19,194 nt of DNA from Pseudomonadota bacterium (GTDB taxonomy: Bacteria; Desulfobacterota; Desulfovibrionia; Desulfovibrionales; Desulfovibrionaceae): assembly GCA_023453335.1 (NCBI GenBank), contig JAEXTU010000423.1, positions 1 through 19,194 of the forward strand, written 5' to 3'. Positions 1 through 8,332 of the stretch are shown here, piece after piece. The position numbers and the translations under genes were made by a program. Under the pieces are notes generated by a model. That model was not told the origin of the DNA, did no database searches, and was given only the letters and a program-made list of their open reading frames with translations. How positions within the stretch are numbered: the stretch's first letter is position 1; the number at the start of each line of letters is the position of its first letter.

Positions 1-1
1 G

Positions 2-1687
2 CCCCAGGTCATCTGCTACGAGCGGGCCGACGACGCGGGCTTCGGCGTGTCCGGCATCGTCACCCGGGCGCGGGCCATCAAGGCCTCGTTCCCGGACCTG
101 GACCCAGCCTCCATCCCCCTGGCCGCCAAGGTCTCGGCCGAGAAGACCGTCTATCTCCTGGACCCGATGGGCGCGAGCCGCCGGCCCCTGCCCCTGCGCC
201 TGGCCGACCTGGCCCTAGGCACCTTTGCCAGGCACTCCGCCTTCGAGCTGCCCTTCACCCCCGGCTTCATGAACAAGCACGACGGCTGGGTCCTCTCCAT
301 GGGCCAGTTCATGAGCTTCGTGGCCGGCGAGGCCATGGACACCGGCCTGGCCCAGGTCTGGCCCTCCACCCCGGTGGCCTCGGCCCTGGTGGAGGAGGGC
401 AGGGTGGTGGGCGTGCGCCTGTGCGACCAGGGCGTGGACAAGAAGGGCAACCCCGAGGCCGCGTTCATGCCCGGCATGGACGTGAAGGCCGCGCTCACCG
501 TGGTGGGCGACGGGCCGGTGGGGCCGGTGGGCCAGAGCCTGGACAAGGCCTTCGGCCTGCCCGCCGGCAACCACCAGCGGGAATGGGCCGTGGGCATGAA
601 GATGGTGGTGGACCTGCCGCCCTCCTGCGACCTAGCCCCCGGCACCGTGCTGCACACCCTGGGCTATCCCGAGCCCGAGATCTTCGGCTTCCTGTACGTC
701 TACCCGGACCGGGTGGCGTCGCTGGGCATCTTCGTGCCCTCCTGGTTCGACGCCCCGGCCCGCACCGCCTACCTCTATCTCCAGCACTGGATGCGCCATC
801 CCTACCTGTGGCGCTGGCTGGAGGGCGGCTCCATGCGCTCCTGGGGGGCCAAGTCCCTGCAGGAGTCCGGCCGCCGGGGTGAGCCCGTGCTCTGCGGCGA
901 CGGCTTTGCCCGCATCGGCGAGGGCTCGGGCACCACCAACGTGCTCACCGGCTCGGGCGTGGACGAGGCCTGGGCCACCGGCACCCAGCTGGGCGAGTCC
1001 GTGCTCCAGCTCCTGCGCGAGGGCCGGTCCTTCACCAAGGCCAACCTGGAGTCCACCTACCTGCGCCGCCGCCGCGAGTCCTGGGTAGAGGCCGAGGCCA
1101 AGATCGCCGAGAAGTCCCGCGACGGCTTCACCCGCGGCGTGGTGCAGGGCCTCATCGGCATGGCCGTGTCCGGGTTCACCCGCGGGCTCGTCAACTGGCC
1201 CGCGGCCTCCAAGCGGCCCTGGGAGCGCATTCCCTCCATCGAGGGCTACTACGCCGGCCGCATCACCCGGCAGGAGATCGCCCGCATCCGCGAGGAGTGC
1301 CAGGCCAAGGGCCGGCCCCTGCACCCCGAGCTCATGGCCCGGGTGGGTTGGCCGGAGATTCCCTACGACGGCAAGCTGCTCATGTCCCACCAGGACGCCC
1401 TGCTCATGGGCGGCAAGGTGCAGGCCAACCCCGGCTACGCGGACCACGTGCTCTTCAAGAACCCTGCGGCCTGCGAGGCGTGCAAGGAGAAGGTCTGCAT
1501 CGAGATGTGCTCGGGCCAGGCCATCACCACCAATCCCGAGGGCGGGGTGCCCCTGTTCGACCGGGAGAAGTGCGTGCACTGCGGGGCCTGCCTCTGGAAC
1601 TGCTCCAAGCCCGACGCCACCGACCCGGAAAAGACCAACGTCGACTTTAAGGCTGGTTCTGGCGGCCTGCATTCCGCCGAGAACTAG
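2..1687 (+). CDS. ETF-quinone oxidoreductase-like (FixC-type) flavoprotein with C-terminal ferredoxin domain, 5'-truncated
   Basis: The reading frame is open from base 2, so the start and the N-terminal FAD GxGxxG motif lie outside the window; the internal GTG at 47 is not the start. What remains matches the ETF-QO/FixC family: the segment just after the dinucleotide fold (YERADDAGFGVSGIV, like the GxxxLSG region), a long substrate/quinone domain, the late FAD motif (CGDGFARIGEGSGTTNVLTG), and a C-terminal iron-sulfur domain. Counting from base 2, cysteines lie at 491, 494, 499, 503 and 524, 527, 530, 534, the last set reading CVHCGACLWNC. ETF-QO usually has one [4Fe-4S] cluster; eight cysteines would allow two. 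The family passes electrons from ETF to a membrane quinone. It is followed 24 bases later by etfB and etfA, supporting a three-gene operon. The family is clear; the exact electron partner is not. Confidence 0.88.
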   Translation, partial: PQVICYERADDAGFGVSGIVTRARAIKASFPDLDPASIPLAAKVSAEKTVYLLDPMGASRRPLPLRLADLALGTFARHSAFELPFTPGFMNKHDGWVLSMGQFMSFVAGEAMDTGLAQVWPSTPVASALVEEGRVVGVRLCDQGVDKKGNPEAAFMPGMDVKAALTVVGDGPVGPVGQSLDKAFGLPAGNHQREWAVGMKMVVDLPPSCDLAPGTVLHTLGYPEPEIFGFLYVYPDRVASLGIFVPSWFDAPARTAYLYLQHWMRHPYLWRWLEGGSMRSWGAKSLQESGRRGEPVLCGDGFARIGEGSGTTNVLTGSGVDEAWATGTQLGESVLQLLREGRSFTKANLESTYLRRRRESWVEAEAKIAEKSRDGFTRGVVQGLIGMAVSGFTRGLVNWPAASKRPWERIPSIEGYYAGRITRQEIARIREECQAKGRPLHPELMARVGWPEIPYDGKLLMSHQDALLMGGKVQANPGYADHVLFKNPAACEACKEKVCIEMCSGQAITTNPEGGVPLFDREKCVHCGACLWNCSKPDATDPEKTNVDFKAGSGGLHSAEN

Positions 1688-1711
1688 CCGAACTGTCCAA
1701 GGAGGCTGAAT

Positions 1712-2518
1712 ATGTCAGGATTCCACATCGTGGTCTGCGGGAGCATCGTGCCTGACCCGTTGCAGACCCTTGAGCCGTTGCAGGGTCCCGCGGGTTGGGG
1801 CCTGAAGAACGAGATGATGCTGCCCGCGGTCCTGGACCCCTGGGCGGGCCATGCCCTGTTCGAGGCCGCCAACCTGGCCAAGAACACGCCGGGCTCCAAG
1901 GTCTGGCTGGTGTCCATGGGCCCCAAGGCCAAGCTGCAGCAGGTGATGATGACCATCGGCCAGAAGGCCGCCTTCGAGCTGGTGGTGCTGGACGGTCCGG
2001 CCGGCGGGTTCACCGACGCGTCCGAGGCGGCGGCCGAGTTGGCTGCAGCGATTGACGCTATCCCCGGGCTGGACAAGACCAAGCTGCTGCTCTTCGGCGG
2101 CTGGATGTCCGCCTCCCGCGGCGCGGGCGCCACCATGCAGATGATCGGCGAGCGCCTGGGCGTGGCCGAGCAGTTCCAGGGCGTGGACGAACTGAAGGTC
2201 AACGCCGACGGCACGCTTACGATCAAGGAACGCGTCGAGGCCGGGGCCTACCAGGTGTCGGTGGTGGCCGGTCCGCCCGCGGTGCTGGGCTGGGCCACGG
2301 GCAACCTGCCCGAGCCGCCCAACAACCCCCAGGTGGGCATGCAGAACATGCGGCTCATCATGCCCGCCCTGCAGAAGGCCAAACCGGCCAAGGTGGGGGC
2401 CGAGGGCGTGGCCTTCAAGGCCGTGGAGCTGCCCAAGCAGCGCCGCGAGACCAAGGTGCTCAAGGACCTGCCGGTGGACCAGATCGCGGCCGAGATCCTG
2501 GCCTGGATCAAGGCGTAG
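1712..2518 (+). CDS. etfB: Electron transfer flavoprotein, beta subunit
   Basis: This 268-residue protein has the length and fold pattern of ETF beta. The N-terminal start (FHIVVCGSIVPDP) leads to a conserved NEMMLPAVLDPWAGHALFEAANL stretch that replaces the usual (I)N-P-x-(D/C)-xxA-(I/V)-EEA motif. The central LVSMGP and the later VEAGAYQVSVVAGPP match the ETF beta signature region, although the usual LPAV is AGPP here. ETF beta binds AMP structurally and, with ETF alpha, forms the cytoplasmic FAD-containing electron shuttle to ETF-QO. The ATG at 1712 is preceded by AAGGAGG about 8 bases upstream. The gene lies between the ETF-QO-like gene and etfA, and the etfA ribosome-binding site overlaps its stop codon, so translation of the two is probably coupled. 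It belongs to a divergent ETF group rather than the mitochondrial-like housekeeping group. Confidence 0.85.
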   Translation: MSGFHIVVCGSIVPDPLQTLEPLQGPAGWGLKNEMMLPAVLDPWAGHALFEAANLAKNTPGSKVWLVSMGPKAKLQQVMMTIGQKAAFELVVLDGPAGGFTDASEAAAELAAAIDAIPGLDKTKLLLFGGWMSASRGAGATMQMIGERLGVAEQFQGVDELKVNADGTLTIKERVEAGAYQVSVVAGPPAVLGWATGNLPEPPNNPQVGMQNMRLIMPALQKAKPAKVGAEGVAFKAVELPKQRRETKVLKDLPVDQIAAEILAWIKA

Positions 2519-2527
2519 GAGGGAGCC

Positions 2528-3547
2528 ATGGAAAAGATACTCTTCCTTGCCCATGTGGAGGCCGACGGCTCCCTGGCCAAGTCCCATCTGGAGGCCCTGT
2601 CTGGGGCCAAGGTCCTGGCCGACGGCCTGGCCGCCGAGCTGGCCGTGGGCCTGGTGGGCGCGGACTGCGCCGCTGCGGCCAACCTGATCGCGTCCTGCGG
2701 GGCCAAGGCCTTCCTGGCGGTGTCCGGGGCCGAGTTCGCGGCCTCGCGCTACGCCACGGACTGCGCGGCCCTGACCGCCCTGGCCCAGGCCGCCGGCGCG
2801 ACCATCATCGTGGCCGCGGCCACCTCGCGCTTCTCCCGGGTGCTGCCCGGGGTGGCGCACCGGCTGGGCGGCAAGATCGACACCCAGGCCACCGGCCTGG
2901 CCGCCGAGGGCGGGGCCCCGGCCATCAGCCGCTGGTACTACCGGCAGCGCATGGTGGCGTCCCTGACCCGCACCCAACGGCCCTGGGTGGTTTCGGTGGC
3001 CCCCTGCTGCTTCCTGCCCTGGGAGGGCGAGGTCGGTTCGGCGTCCGTGCAGGCGGTGTCCGCGGACGCAGCGACCCGCACCACGGTCCAGGGCCTGGAG
3101 TCGCCCTCCGCGGACCAGCAGACCATCCGCCCGGATGCCGAGCTGCTCTTCGTGGCCGGCGCGGGCTGGATGAAGAAGCAGGCCGACGGCGCAGCCCACG
3201 TGAAGGAGGCCGAGGGCCTCATCAAAGGGTTCCTGGACAAGACCAAGGCCAGCCTGGGCTCGTCCAAGTCCCTGGTGGACGTGAGCGGCGAGGGCGGCGA
3301 GGTCATCAGCTTCCTGTCCCACCTGCACCAGGTGGGCCAGACCGGGGCCACCCCGCGGCACAAGAAGGGCCTGGCCACCTGCTGCCACGGCGAGGAGCCG
3401 CACGTGGTGGGCTGGCGCTTCATCAACGAGCGCCGTGCCGTGAACCTGGACGCCAACTGCGGCTGGGCTCAGGGCAAGGCCGACGTCCTCTACGTGGCCG
3501 ACGCCTTCGCGGTGGTGAAGAAGCTCAACGAGTTGTTGGGCGCGTAG
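2528..3547 (+). CDS. etfA: Electron transfer flavoprotein, alpha subunit (divergent FAD domain)
   Basis: This 339-residue protein starts with the ETF alpha N-terminal domain (KILFLAHVEADGSLAKSHLEAL) and has a C-terminal FAD domain containing the hallmark QVGQTG at residues 268-273. The rest of the FAD signature is altered. Where most ETF alpha proteins read LYIAxGISGAIQH...AIN, this one reads LATCCHGEEPH (282-292) and ends RRAVNLDANCG (302-312). The usual SRxxVD before the FAD loop is SKSLVD. It should pair with the upstream beta subunit to carry FAD and move electrons to the ETF-QO-like protein. The ATG is preceded by GGAGGGA overlapping the etfB stop. A strong terminator follows 23 bases after the stop. 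The family call is firm; the changed cofactor loop leaves the redox potential or the cofactor's environment open. Confidence 0.85.
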   Translation: MEKILFLAHVEADGSLAKSHLEALSGAKVLADGLAAELAVGLVGADCAAAANLIASCGAKAFLAVSGAEFAASRYATDCAALTALAQAAGATIIVAAATSRFSRVLPGVAHRLGGKIDTQATGLAAEGGAPAISRWYYRQRMVASLTRTQRPWVVSVAPCCFLPWEGEVGSASVQAVSADAATRTTVQGLESPSADQQTIRPDAELLFVAGAGWMKKQADGAAHVKEAEGLIKGFLDKTKASLGSSKSLVDVSGEGGEVISFLSHLHQVGQTGATPRHKKGLATCCHGEEPHVVGWRFINERRAVNLDANCGWAQGKADVLYVADAFAVVKKLNELLGA

Positions 3548-3570
3548 ACCGATTTTCCAGACAAGCCAGT

Positions 3571-3604
3571 GCCCCCGGGGAGGTGACCCCCCGGGGGCTT
3601 TTTT
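3571..3604 (+). terminator. Rho-independent terminator of the ETF operon
   Basis: A perfect 10-bp stem (GCCCCCGGGG at 3571-3580 with CCCCGGGGGC at 3589-3598) with an 8-base loop is followed directly by six T residues (3599-3604). It lies 23 bases after the etfA stop codon and separates the ETF genes from the glutamate synthase gene. Confidence 0.93.
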
Positions 3605-3687
3605 GTGAACAAATGGGCACGGCTTCCCATTCCCGCCCCTTTGTTCTACGAATCCTGGACAATCCGCCTTTCCCCGCGAGGTTTTCC

Positions 3688-6600
3688 ATGTCCCGCGCCT
3701 TCATCCCCCGCGAACACGATGCCTGCGCCATCATCGCCTACGTGGACAAGAGGGGAATCCCCAGCCACGCCAACATCTTCAAGACCATCGCCGGGCTCAA
3801 GCACATGGCCCACCGCTCCGGCGACATCTGGGACGAGGGCGACGGCTGCGGCATCATGACCGACATCCCCCGCGAGGTATGGGGCTGCCGCCTGGAGGAG
3901 GCCGGCCTGTCCCGCCACCTGGCGGACAGCCGCCGCTTCTTTGTGGGCCATTTCCTGCTCCCCTTCGGTTTGCGCCCCCGCGCCGCGGCGGTCATGGCCG
4001 CGGTGCGCCGGGTGCTGGCCGGGCACGGCGCGGACCTGCTCCTGGAGCTGGCCGGCGCAACCAACGACGCGGAGCTCGGCCCCCGCGCCCGGGCCGAGGC
4101 CCCCCTGTTCTGGCAGGTGGCGGGCATGCTCCCGGCCGCCGACGCCGCGGCCGCAGGCCGCACCCTGTTCGCCGCCAGCCTGGACATGGAGGCGGCCGAG
4201 CCCGGCCTGCACGTGGCCTCGCTCTCCACCGACATGGCGGTCTTCAAGGTGCGCGGCACCCCGGACCTGCTGCCCCGCGTGTACCCCGAGCTCACCGACG
4301 AGCGCACCCGCTCGGCCGTGACCCTGGGGCACAGCCGCTATTCCACCAATACCCTGCCCACGGTGGAGCGGGCCCAGCCCTTCTCCCTGCTGGGGCACAA
4401 CGGCGAGATCAACACCATCGAGCGGCTGCGTTCCACGGCCCGGACCCTGGGCATCCCGACCGTGCCCGGCGGCTCCGACTCCCAGGACCTGGATCGCATC
4501 CTGTCCGGCCTCATCCACCAGCACGGGTTCGACCCCCTGGAGGCCCTGTGTATGGTCTTCCCGGCAGTGCACTCCGAGGTGGCCGCCTACGGCCAGGAGC
4601 TGCGCGAGGTCTACGACTTCTACCGCTGGTTCTTCCCGCCCTCGGCCCAGGGCCCGGCCGCGGTGGTGCTGCGCTCGGGCGACGTGGTCATGGGCAGCGT
4701 GGACGCCCTGGGCCTGCGCCCCCTGTGGTTCGCCGAGAGCAACGAGGACTACGTGCTCTCCTCGGAAAAGGGGGTGGTGGACCTCAAGCATACGGTGGAC
4801 GACCCCCGGCCCCTGGCCCCGGGCGAGAAGCTGGCCATTTTGACGGGACATGGGAGGCGGGCCGAGGCCTTCGAGTTCGGCAGCGTGCAGAAGCGCCTGG
4901 TGCGCCTGCTGCGCAGCCGCGGCCGGGTGCGCGCCCTGTTGCCCTCCCTGTACCGGGAGATTCCCGCGCCCCTGGACCAGGACGGCCAGCCCGGGCCGCA
5001 GTCCCTGCTCCTGGCCGAGTACCTGGACGATCCCGCGGCCTGCTGCGCCTTTTCCGGCCTGGCCACCGAGACCATGCTCGGGGCTCTCGGCTGGCAGCGC
5101 TACGACCTGGACATGCGCAAGGCCGTGGCCGAGTCCGGAAAGGCGGTGATCGGCTCCATGGGCCACCAAGGGCCGCTGGCCTGCCTGCAGCGGGAATCCC
5201 TGCCCAACATCTCGGAATTCTTCAAGGAGATGGTGGCAGTGGTGACCAACCCGGCCATCGACCGGGAGCGCGAGGCCGACCATTTCTCCACCCGCGCCAC
5301 CCTGGGCGCGCGGCCCGACGCCGAGGGTAGCGCCACCCCGCCGCCTCTTGCGCTGGAACTGGCCTCCCCACTGCTCCTGGGCGGCTGCCTGGACCAGGCC
5401 GCCCTGGACAACCGCACCCTGCACGACCTGGCCGCGGAGTTCGGGGCCTGCACCCTGGACGACGTGGTCTCCTTCTTCAGCGCCGGCCGCCGCGACCTGA
5501 CCCGGGTGGCCTTCCTGGACGCCACCTTCCTGCCCGACGCCGGCCTGGCCGGCCGCCTGGAGGCCCTGTGCGCCGAGGCCGCGGCCGCGGTGCAGGCCGG
5601 GGCCATGCTGCTGGTCCTGGACGACTCCAAGTCCTTCCGGGAGGGCCGGGTGTACGTGGACCCGGCCCTGGCCGTGGCCCGGGTGGCGGGCAGCCTGGAG
5701 CAGGCCGGCCTGCGCCGCCGCGCCGGCCTGGTGGTGCGCTCCGGGGCCATCCGCAACCTGCACGACGTCATGTTCCTGCTGGGCCTGGGCGCGGACGCGC
5801 TCAACCCCTACCTCATCTGGCGCACGGCGCGCAGCTATGCCAGCGACCGCCTGCCTGTGGAAAAGGCCCTGCGCAACACCCTCAAGGTGCTCCAGGAGGG
5901 CATGGAAAAGGTCATGTCCACCATGGGCATCCACGAGCTGTGCGGCTACGGCCGCATCTTCGCCGGGATCGGCCTGGCCCCGGACCTGGCCGGGGCCTTT
6001 GCCTGCGCCAATTTCGTGGCCTCGGACCGGGTCGGCCTGTCCCTGGCCCGGCTGGAGGACCTGGGCCGCCGCTGCCTGGAGCGCGCGGCCTCGGGCCAGG
6101 AATTGCCCCTCTGGAAGGACGAGCCGCGCAACGTGCGGGTGGCCAAGGTGCTGCGCGCCGCGGCCACCGGCGAGATCGGCCACCGGGAGATGGCCAAGCG
6201 CATGGCCGAGCTGGACGCGGAGCGGCCGGTGGCCCTGCGCCACCTGCTCGGGTTCCGCACCGCGCCCAAGGCCAAGCGCCCGGATCGCGGGCGTGTGGAC
6301 ATATCCGTGGGGGCGCACGCCATGCCCGTGCTCATCGCGGCCATGAGCTTCGGGTCCCAGGGCGAGAACTCCTTCCGCGCCTATGCCGAGGCCGCCCGGC
6401 GCTGCAACATCGTGGCCATGAACGGCGAGGGCGGCGAGATCCCGGACATGCTGGGCCAGTACCGCGCCAACCGCGGCCAGCAGATCGCCTCGGGCCGGTT
6501 CGGGGTGTCCATGGACTTCCTGAACTCGGCCGACTTCCTGGAGATCAAGGTCGGCCAGGGGGCCAAGCCCGGGGAGGGCGGCCACCTGCCCGGGGCCAAG

Positions 6601-8274
6601 GTCACGGCCATGGTGGCCCAGGCCCGGCACTGCAAGCCGGGCATCGCGCTCATCTCGCCCTCCAACCACCACGACATCTACTCGATCGAGGATTTGCATC
6701 AGATCATCACCGAGTTGAAGACCGCCAACCCGCGGGCCAAGGTCTCGGTGAAGATCCCCATCACCGCAGGGGTGGGCACCATCGCCGTAGGCGTGGCCAA
6801 GGCCGGGGCGGACATCGTGAATCTCTCGGGCTTCGACGGCGGCACCGGCGCGGCGAGGGAGCACTCCAAGAAGTACGTGGGCCTGCCCGCGGAGATCGGG
6901 GTGGCCGAGGCTCACCGCGCCCTGGAGGAATCCTGCCTGCGCTGGCAGGTGGAGCTGTGGTGCGACGGCGGCATGCGCACCGCGGCCGACGTGGTGAAGA
7001 TGGTGCTGCTCGGGGCCAACCGGGTGGGCATGGGCACCCTGGCCCTCATGGGCGTGGGCTGCATCGCCTGCCGCCGCTGCCACCTGGACACCTGCCCCCG
7101 CGGCATCTCCACCCAGCTGCGCACCAGGGCCGAGGCCGAGGCCCGCGGGGTGAAGGGGTTCGTCCCCCTGGACCGGGGGGCCGAGGTGGAGAACCTCACC
7201 CGGCTGTTGGGCTACGTGGGCGAGGAGATCCGGACGTTGGTGGCCGACTTGGGCCAGGAGCGGCTCGCGGACCTAGTGGGCCGCAGCGACCTCTTGGTGC
7301 AGGCGGCCTCAGCCGACCTGGTGGACCTTTCCGGCCTCCTGGCCCGCGAGACCCCCAAGGACGCGGCCTGCGAGGTGGTCTTCACCCGGCAGATCGCGCG
7401 CAAGCCCCTCAACTACCTGACCAAGCTGGTCTCGGACCTGGCCATGGAGCGCTTCCGCGCGGGCAGCGCCACGGTGCGCTACTCCGACGAGGAGGTGGGC
7501 AGCACCGACCGCGCCCTGGGCACCTACCTGGCCGGGGCCGCGGCCCGGGAGTTCGGGCCGGAGGCGGGCCAGCGCGCGGTGATCCGGCTGGCCTCCAGCG
7601 TGCCCGGCAACGGGCTCTTCGCCTTCGGGTCCCGGGTGCTCGATCTGGTGGTGGACGGCGGGGCCCAGGACGGCACGGCCAAGGGCGCCAGCGGCGGCAC
7701 GCTGGCGGTGCTTAAGGGCGTGAACCTGGACGGGGTGCGGGTGGACGGCTCCACGGGCAAGAGCTTCGCCTATGGGGCGCTGGGGGGGAGCTTCCTGGTG
7801 CAGAACTGCGCCGACTCCCGGGCCTGCATCCGCATGTCCGGCGCGGACGCGGTGTTCGGCGGCCGCATCACCGCCCCGGTGCGCGACCACGAGGGCAACC
7901 TGGCCTGCCGGGCGCATTTGAAGGGTTTCGCCTTCGAGTACATGACCGGCGGCCGGGTGGTGGTGCTGGGCGACCCCGGCCCCTGGATCTGCGCGGGCAT
8001 GACCGGCGGGGTGGTGTACCAGTGTCTGTATCCCGAGCACGGCTTCACCAGGGAGAGCGTGCGCCGCCGCCTCGCCCGGTTCGCGGCCGTGGACCTGCGG
8101 CCCCTGTCCGGGCTGGGCAAGGCCGACCTGGACGAGCTGCTCGGGGCCTACCTGGCCGCCCTGCGCGCCAACAACCAGCCCGCCGAGGCCGCCGCGGTCT
8201 CGGCCCTCCTGGACCAGGCCGAGGACCGCTTCCTCATGCTGGTGCCCAAGGCCCTGCCTCCGCACCAGGAGTGA
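3688..8274 (+). CDS. gltB: Glutamate synthase, full-length large subunit (glutaminase + FMN synthase + GXGXG domains)
   Basis: The protein has 1528 residues from the ATG at 3688, which has GAGG 6 bases upstream; the open frame extends upstream only into the terminator. Domains in order: class II glutaminase (about 13-420), central domain (about 440-760), FMN-binding synthase domain (about 840-1190) and C-terminal GXGXG beta-helix (about 1330-1500). C13 (HDAC) would become the N-terminal nucleophile after removal of a 12-residue propeptide. GHSRYST near 214 and GHNGEINT near 236 keep the glutaminase residues. The synthase part keeps NGEGGE, GQGAKPGEGG, HHDIYSIEDL and DGGTGA near 1050. C1125, C1131 and C1136 match the [3Fe-4S] C-x5-C-x4-C loop; C1128 is extra. 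It should make glutamate from glutamine and 2-oxoglutarate. No gltD is adjacent, so the electron donor (ferredoxin or a distant GltD) is unknown. The nucleophile context CAII differs from the usual CGxG. Confidence 0.9.
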   Translation: MSRAFIPREHDACAIIAYVDKRGIPSHANIFKTIAGLKHMAHRSGDIWDEGDGCGIMTDIPREVWGCRLEEAGLSRHLADSRRFFVGHFLLPFGLRPRAAAVMAAVRRVLAGHGADLLLELAGATNDAELGPRARAEAPLFWQVAGMLPAADAAAAGRTLFAASLDMEAAEPGLHVASLSTDMAVFKVRGTPDLLPRVYPELTDERTRSAVTLGHSRYSTNTLPTVERAQPFSLLGHNGEINTIERLRSTARTLGIPTVPGGSDSQDLDRILSGLIHQHGFDPLEALCMVFPAVHSEVAAYGQELREVYDFYRWFFPPSAQGPAAVVLRSGDVVMGSVDALGLRPLWFAESNEDYVLSSEKGVVDLKHTVDDPRPLAPGEKLAILTGHGRRAEAFEFGSVQKRLVRLLRSRGRVRALLPSLYREIPAPLDQDGQPGPQSLLLAEYLDDPAACCAFSGLATETMLGALGWQRYDLDMRKAVAESGKAVIGSMGHQGPLACLQRESLPNISEFFKEMVAVVTNPAIDREREADHFSTRATLGARPDAEGSATPPPLALELASPLLLGGCLDQAALDNRTLHDLAAEFGACTLDDVVSFFSAGRRDLTRVAFLDATFLPDAGLAGRLEALCAEAAAAVQAGAMLLVLDDSKSFREGRVYVDPALAVARVAGSLEQAGLRRRAGLVVRSGAIRNLHDVMFLLGLGADALNPYLIWRTARSYASDRLPVEKALRNTLKVLQEGMEKVMSTMGIHELCGYGRIFAGIGLAPDLAGAFACANFVASDRVGLSLARLEDLGRRCLERAASGQELPLWKDEPRNVRVAKVLRAAATGEIGHREMAKRMAELDAERPVALRHLLGFRTAPKAKRPDRGRVDISVGAHAMPVLIAAMSFGSQGENSFRAYAEAARRCNIVAMNGEGGEIPDMLGQYRANRGQQIASGRFGVSMDFLNSADFLEIKVGQGAKPGEGGHLPGAKVTAMVAQARHCKPGIALISPSNHHDIYSIEDLHQIITELKTANPRAKVSVKIPITAGVGTIAVGVAKAGADIVNLSGFDGGTGAAREHSKKYVGLPAEIGVAEAHRALEESCLRWQVELWCDGGMRTAADVVKMVLLGANRVGMGTLALMGVGCIACRRCHLDTCPRGISTQLRTRAEAEARGVKGFVPLDRGAEVENLTRLLGYVGEEIRTLVADLGQERLADLVGRSDLLVQAASADLVDLSGLLARETPKDAACEVVFTRQIARKPLNYLTKLVSDLAMERFRAGSATVRYSDEEVGSTDRALGTYLAGAAAREFGPEAGQRAVIRLASSVPGNGLFAFGSRVLDLVVDGGAQDGTAKGASGGTLAVLKGVNLDGVRVDGSTGKSFAYGALGGSFLVQNCADSRACIRMSGADAVFGGRITAPVRDHEGNLACRAHLKGFAFEYMTGGRVVVLGDPGPWICAGMTGGVVYQCLYPEHGFTRESVRRRLARFAAVDLRPLSGLGKADLDELLGAYLAALRANNQPAEAAAVSALLDQAEDRFLMLVPKALPPHQE

Positions 8275-8295
8275 GGGGGGAGCCGTTTCGCCCTT

Positions 8296-8322
8296 GCCCT
8301 CCGGCCTGAGCCGGAGTAGGGC
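8296..8322 (+). other. Hairpin between gltB and the metallophosphoesterase gene
   Basis: CCGGC (8301-8305) pairs with GCCGG (8310-8314) across the 4-base loop CTGA. Outer pairing of GCCCT with AGGGC leaves a 3-base bulge. There is no T-run, so it is not a canonical terminator. It sits directly before the start region of the next gene and could act as a weak terminator, an mRNA stabiliser or a translation-affecting structure. The role is unknown. Confidence 0.35.
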
Positions 8323-8332
8323 AGGGGCGACG

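Noticed and set aside
3646..7083. Very long minus-strand open frame (1145 codons) opposite gltB
   Set aside because: It is rich in Gly, Ala, His, Gln and Leu with no domain pattern, typical of antisense frames of high-GC genes. The same holds for long frames at 11156-13993 (-), 12358-14577 (+) and 15938-17707 (-).
8272..8322. gltB stop TGA with a downstream hairpin as a third selenocysteine site
   Set aside because: The protein is already complete at the TGA, the loop is CTGA without G in its first two positions, and sequence after the TGA in that frame shows no family similarity.
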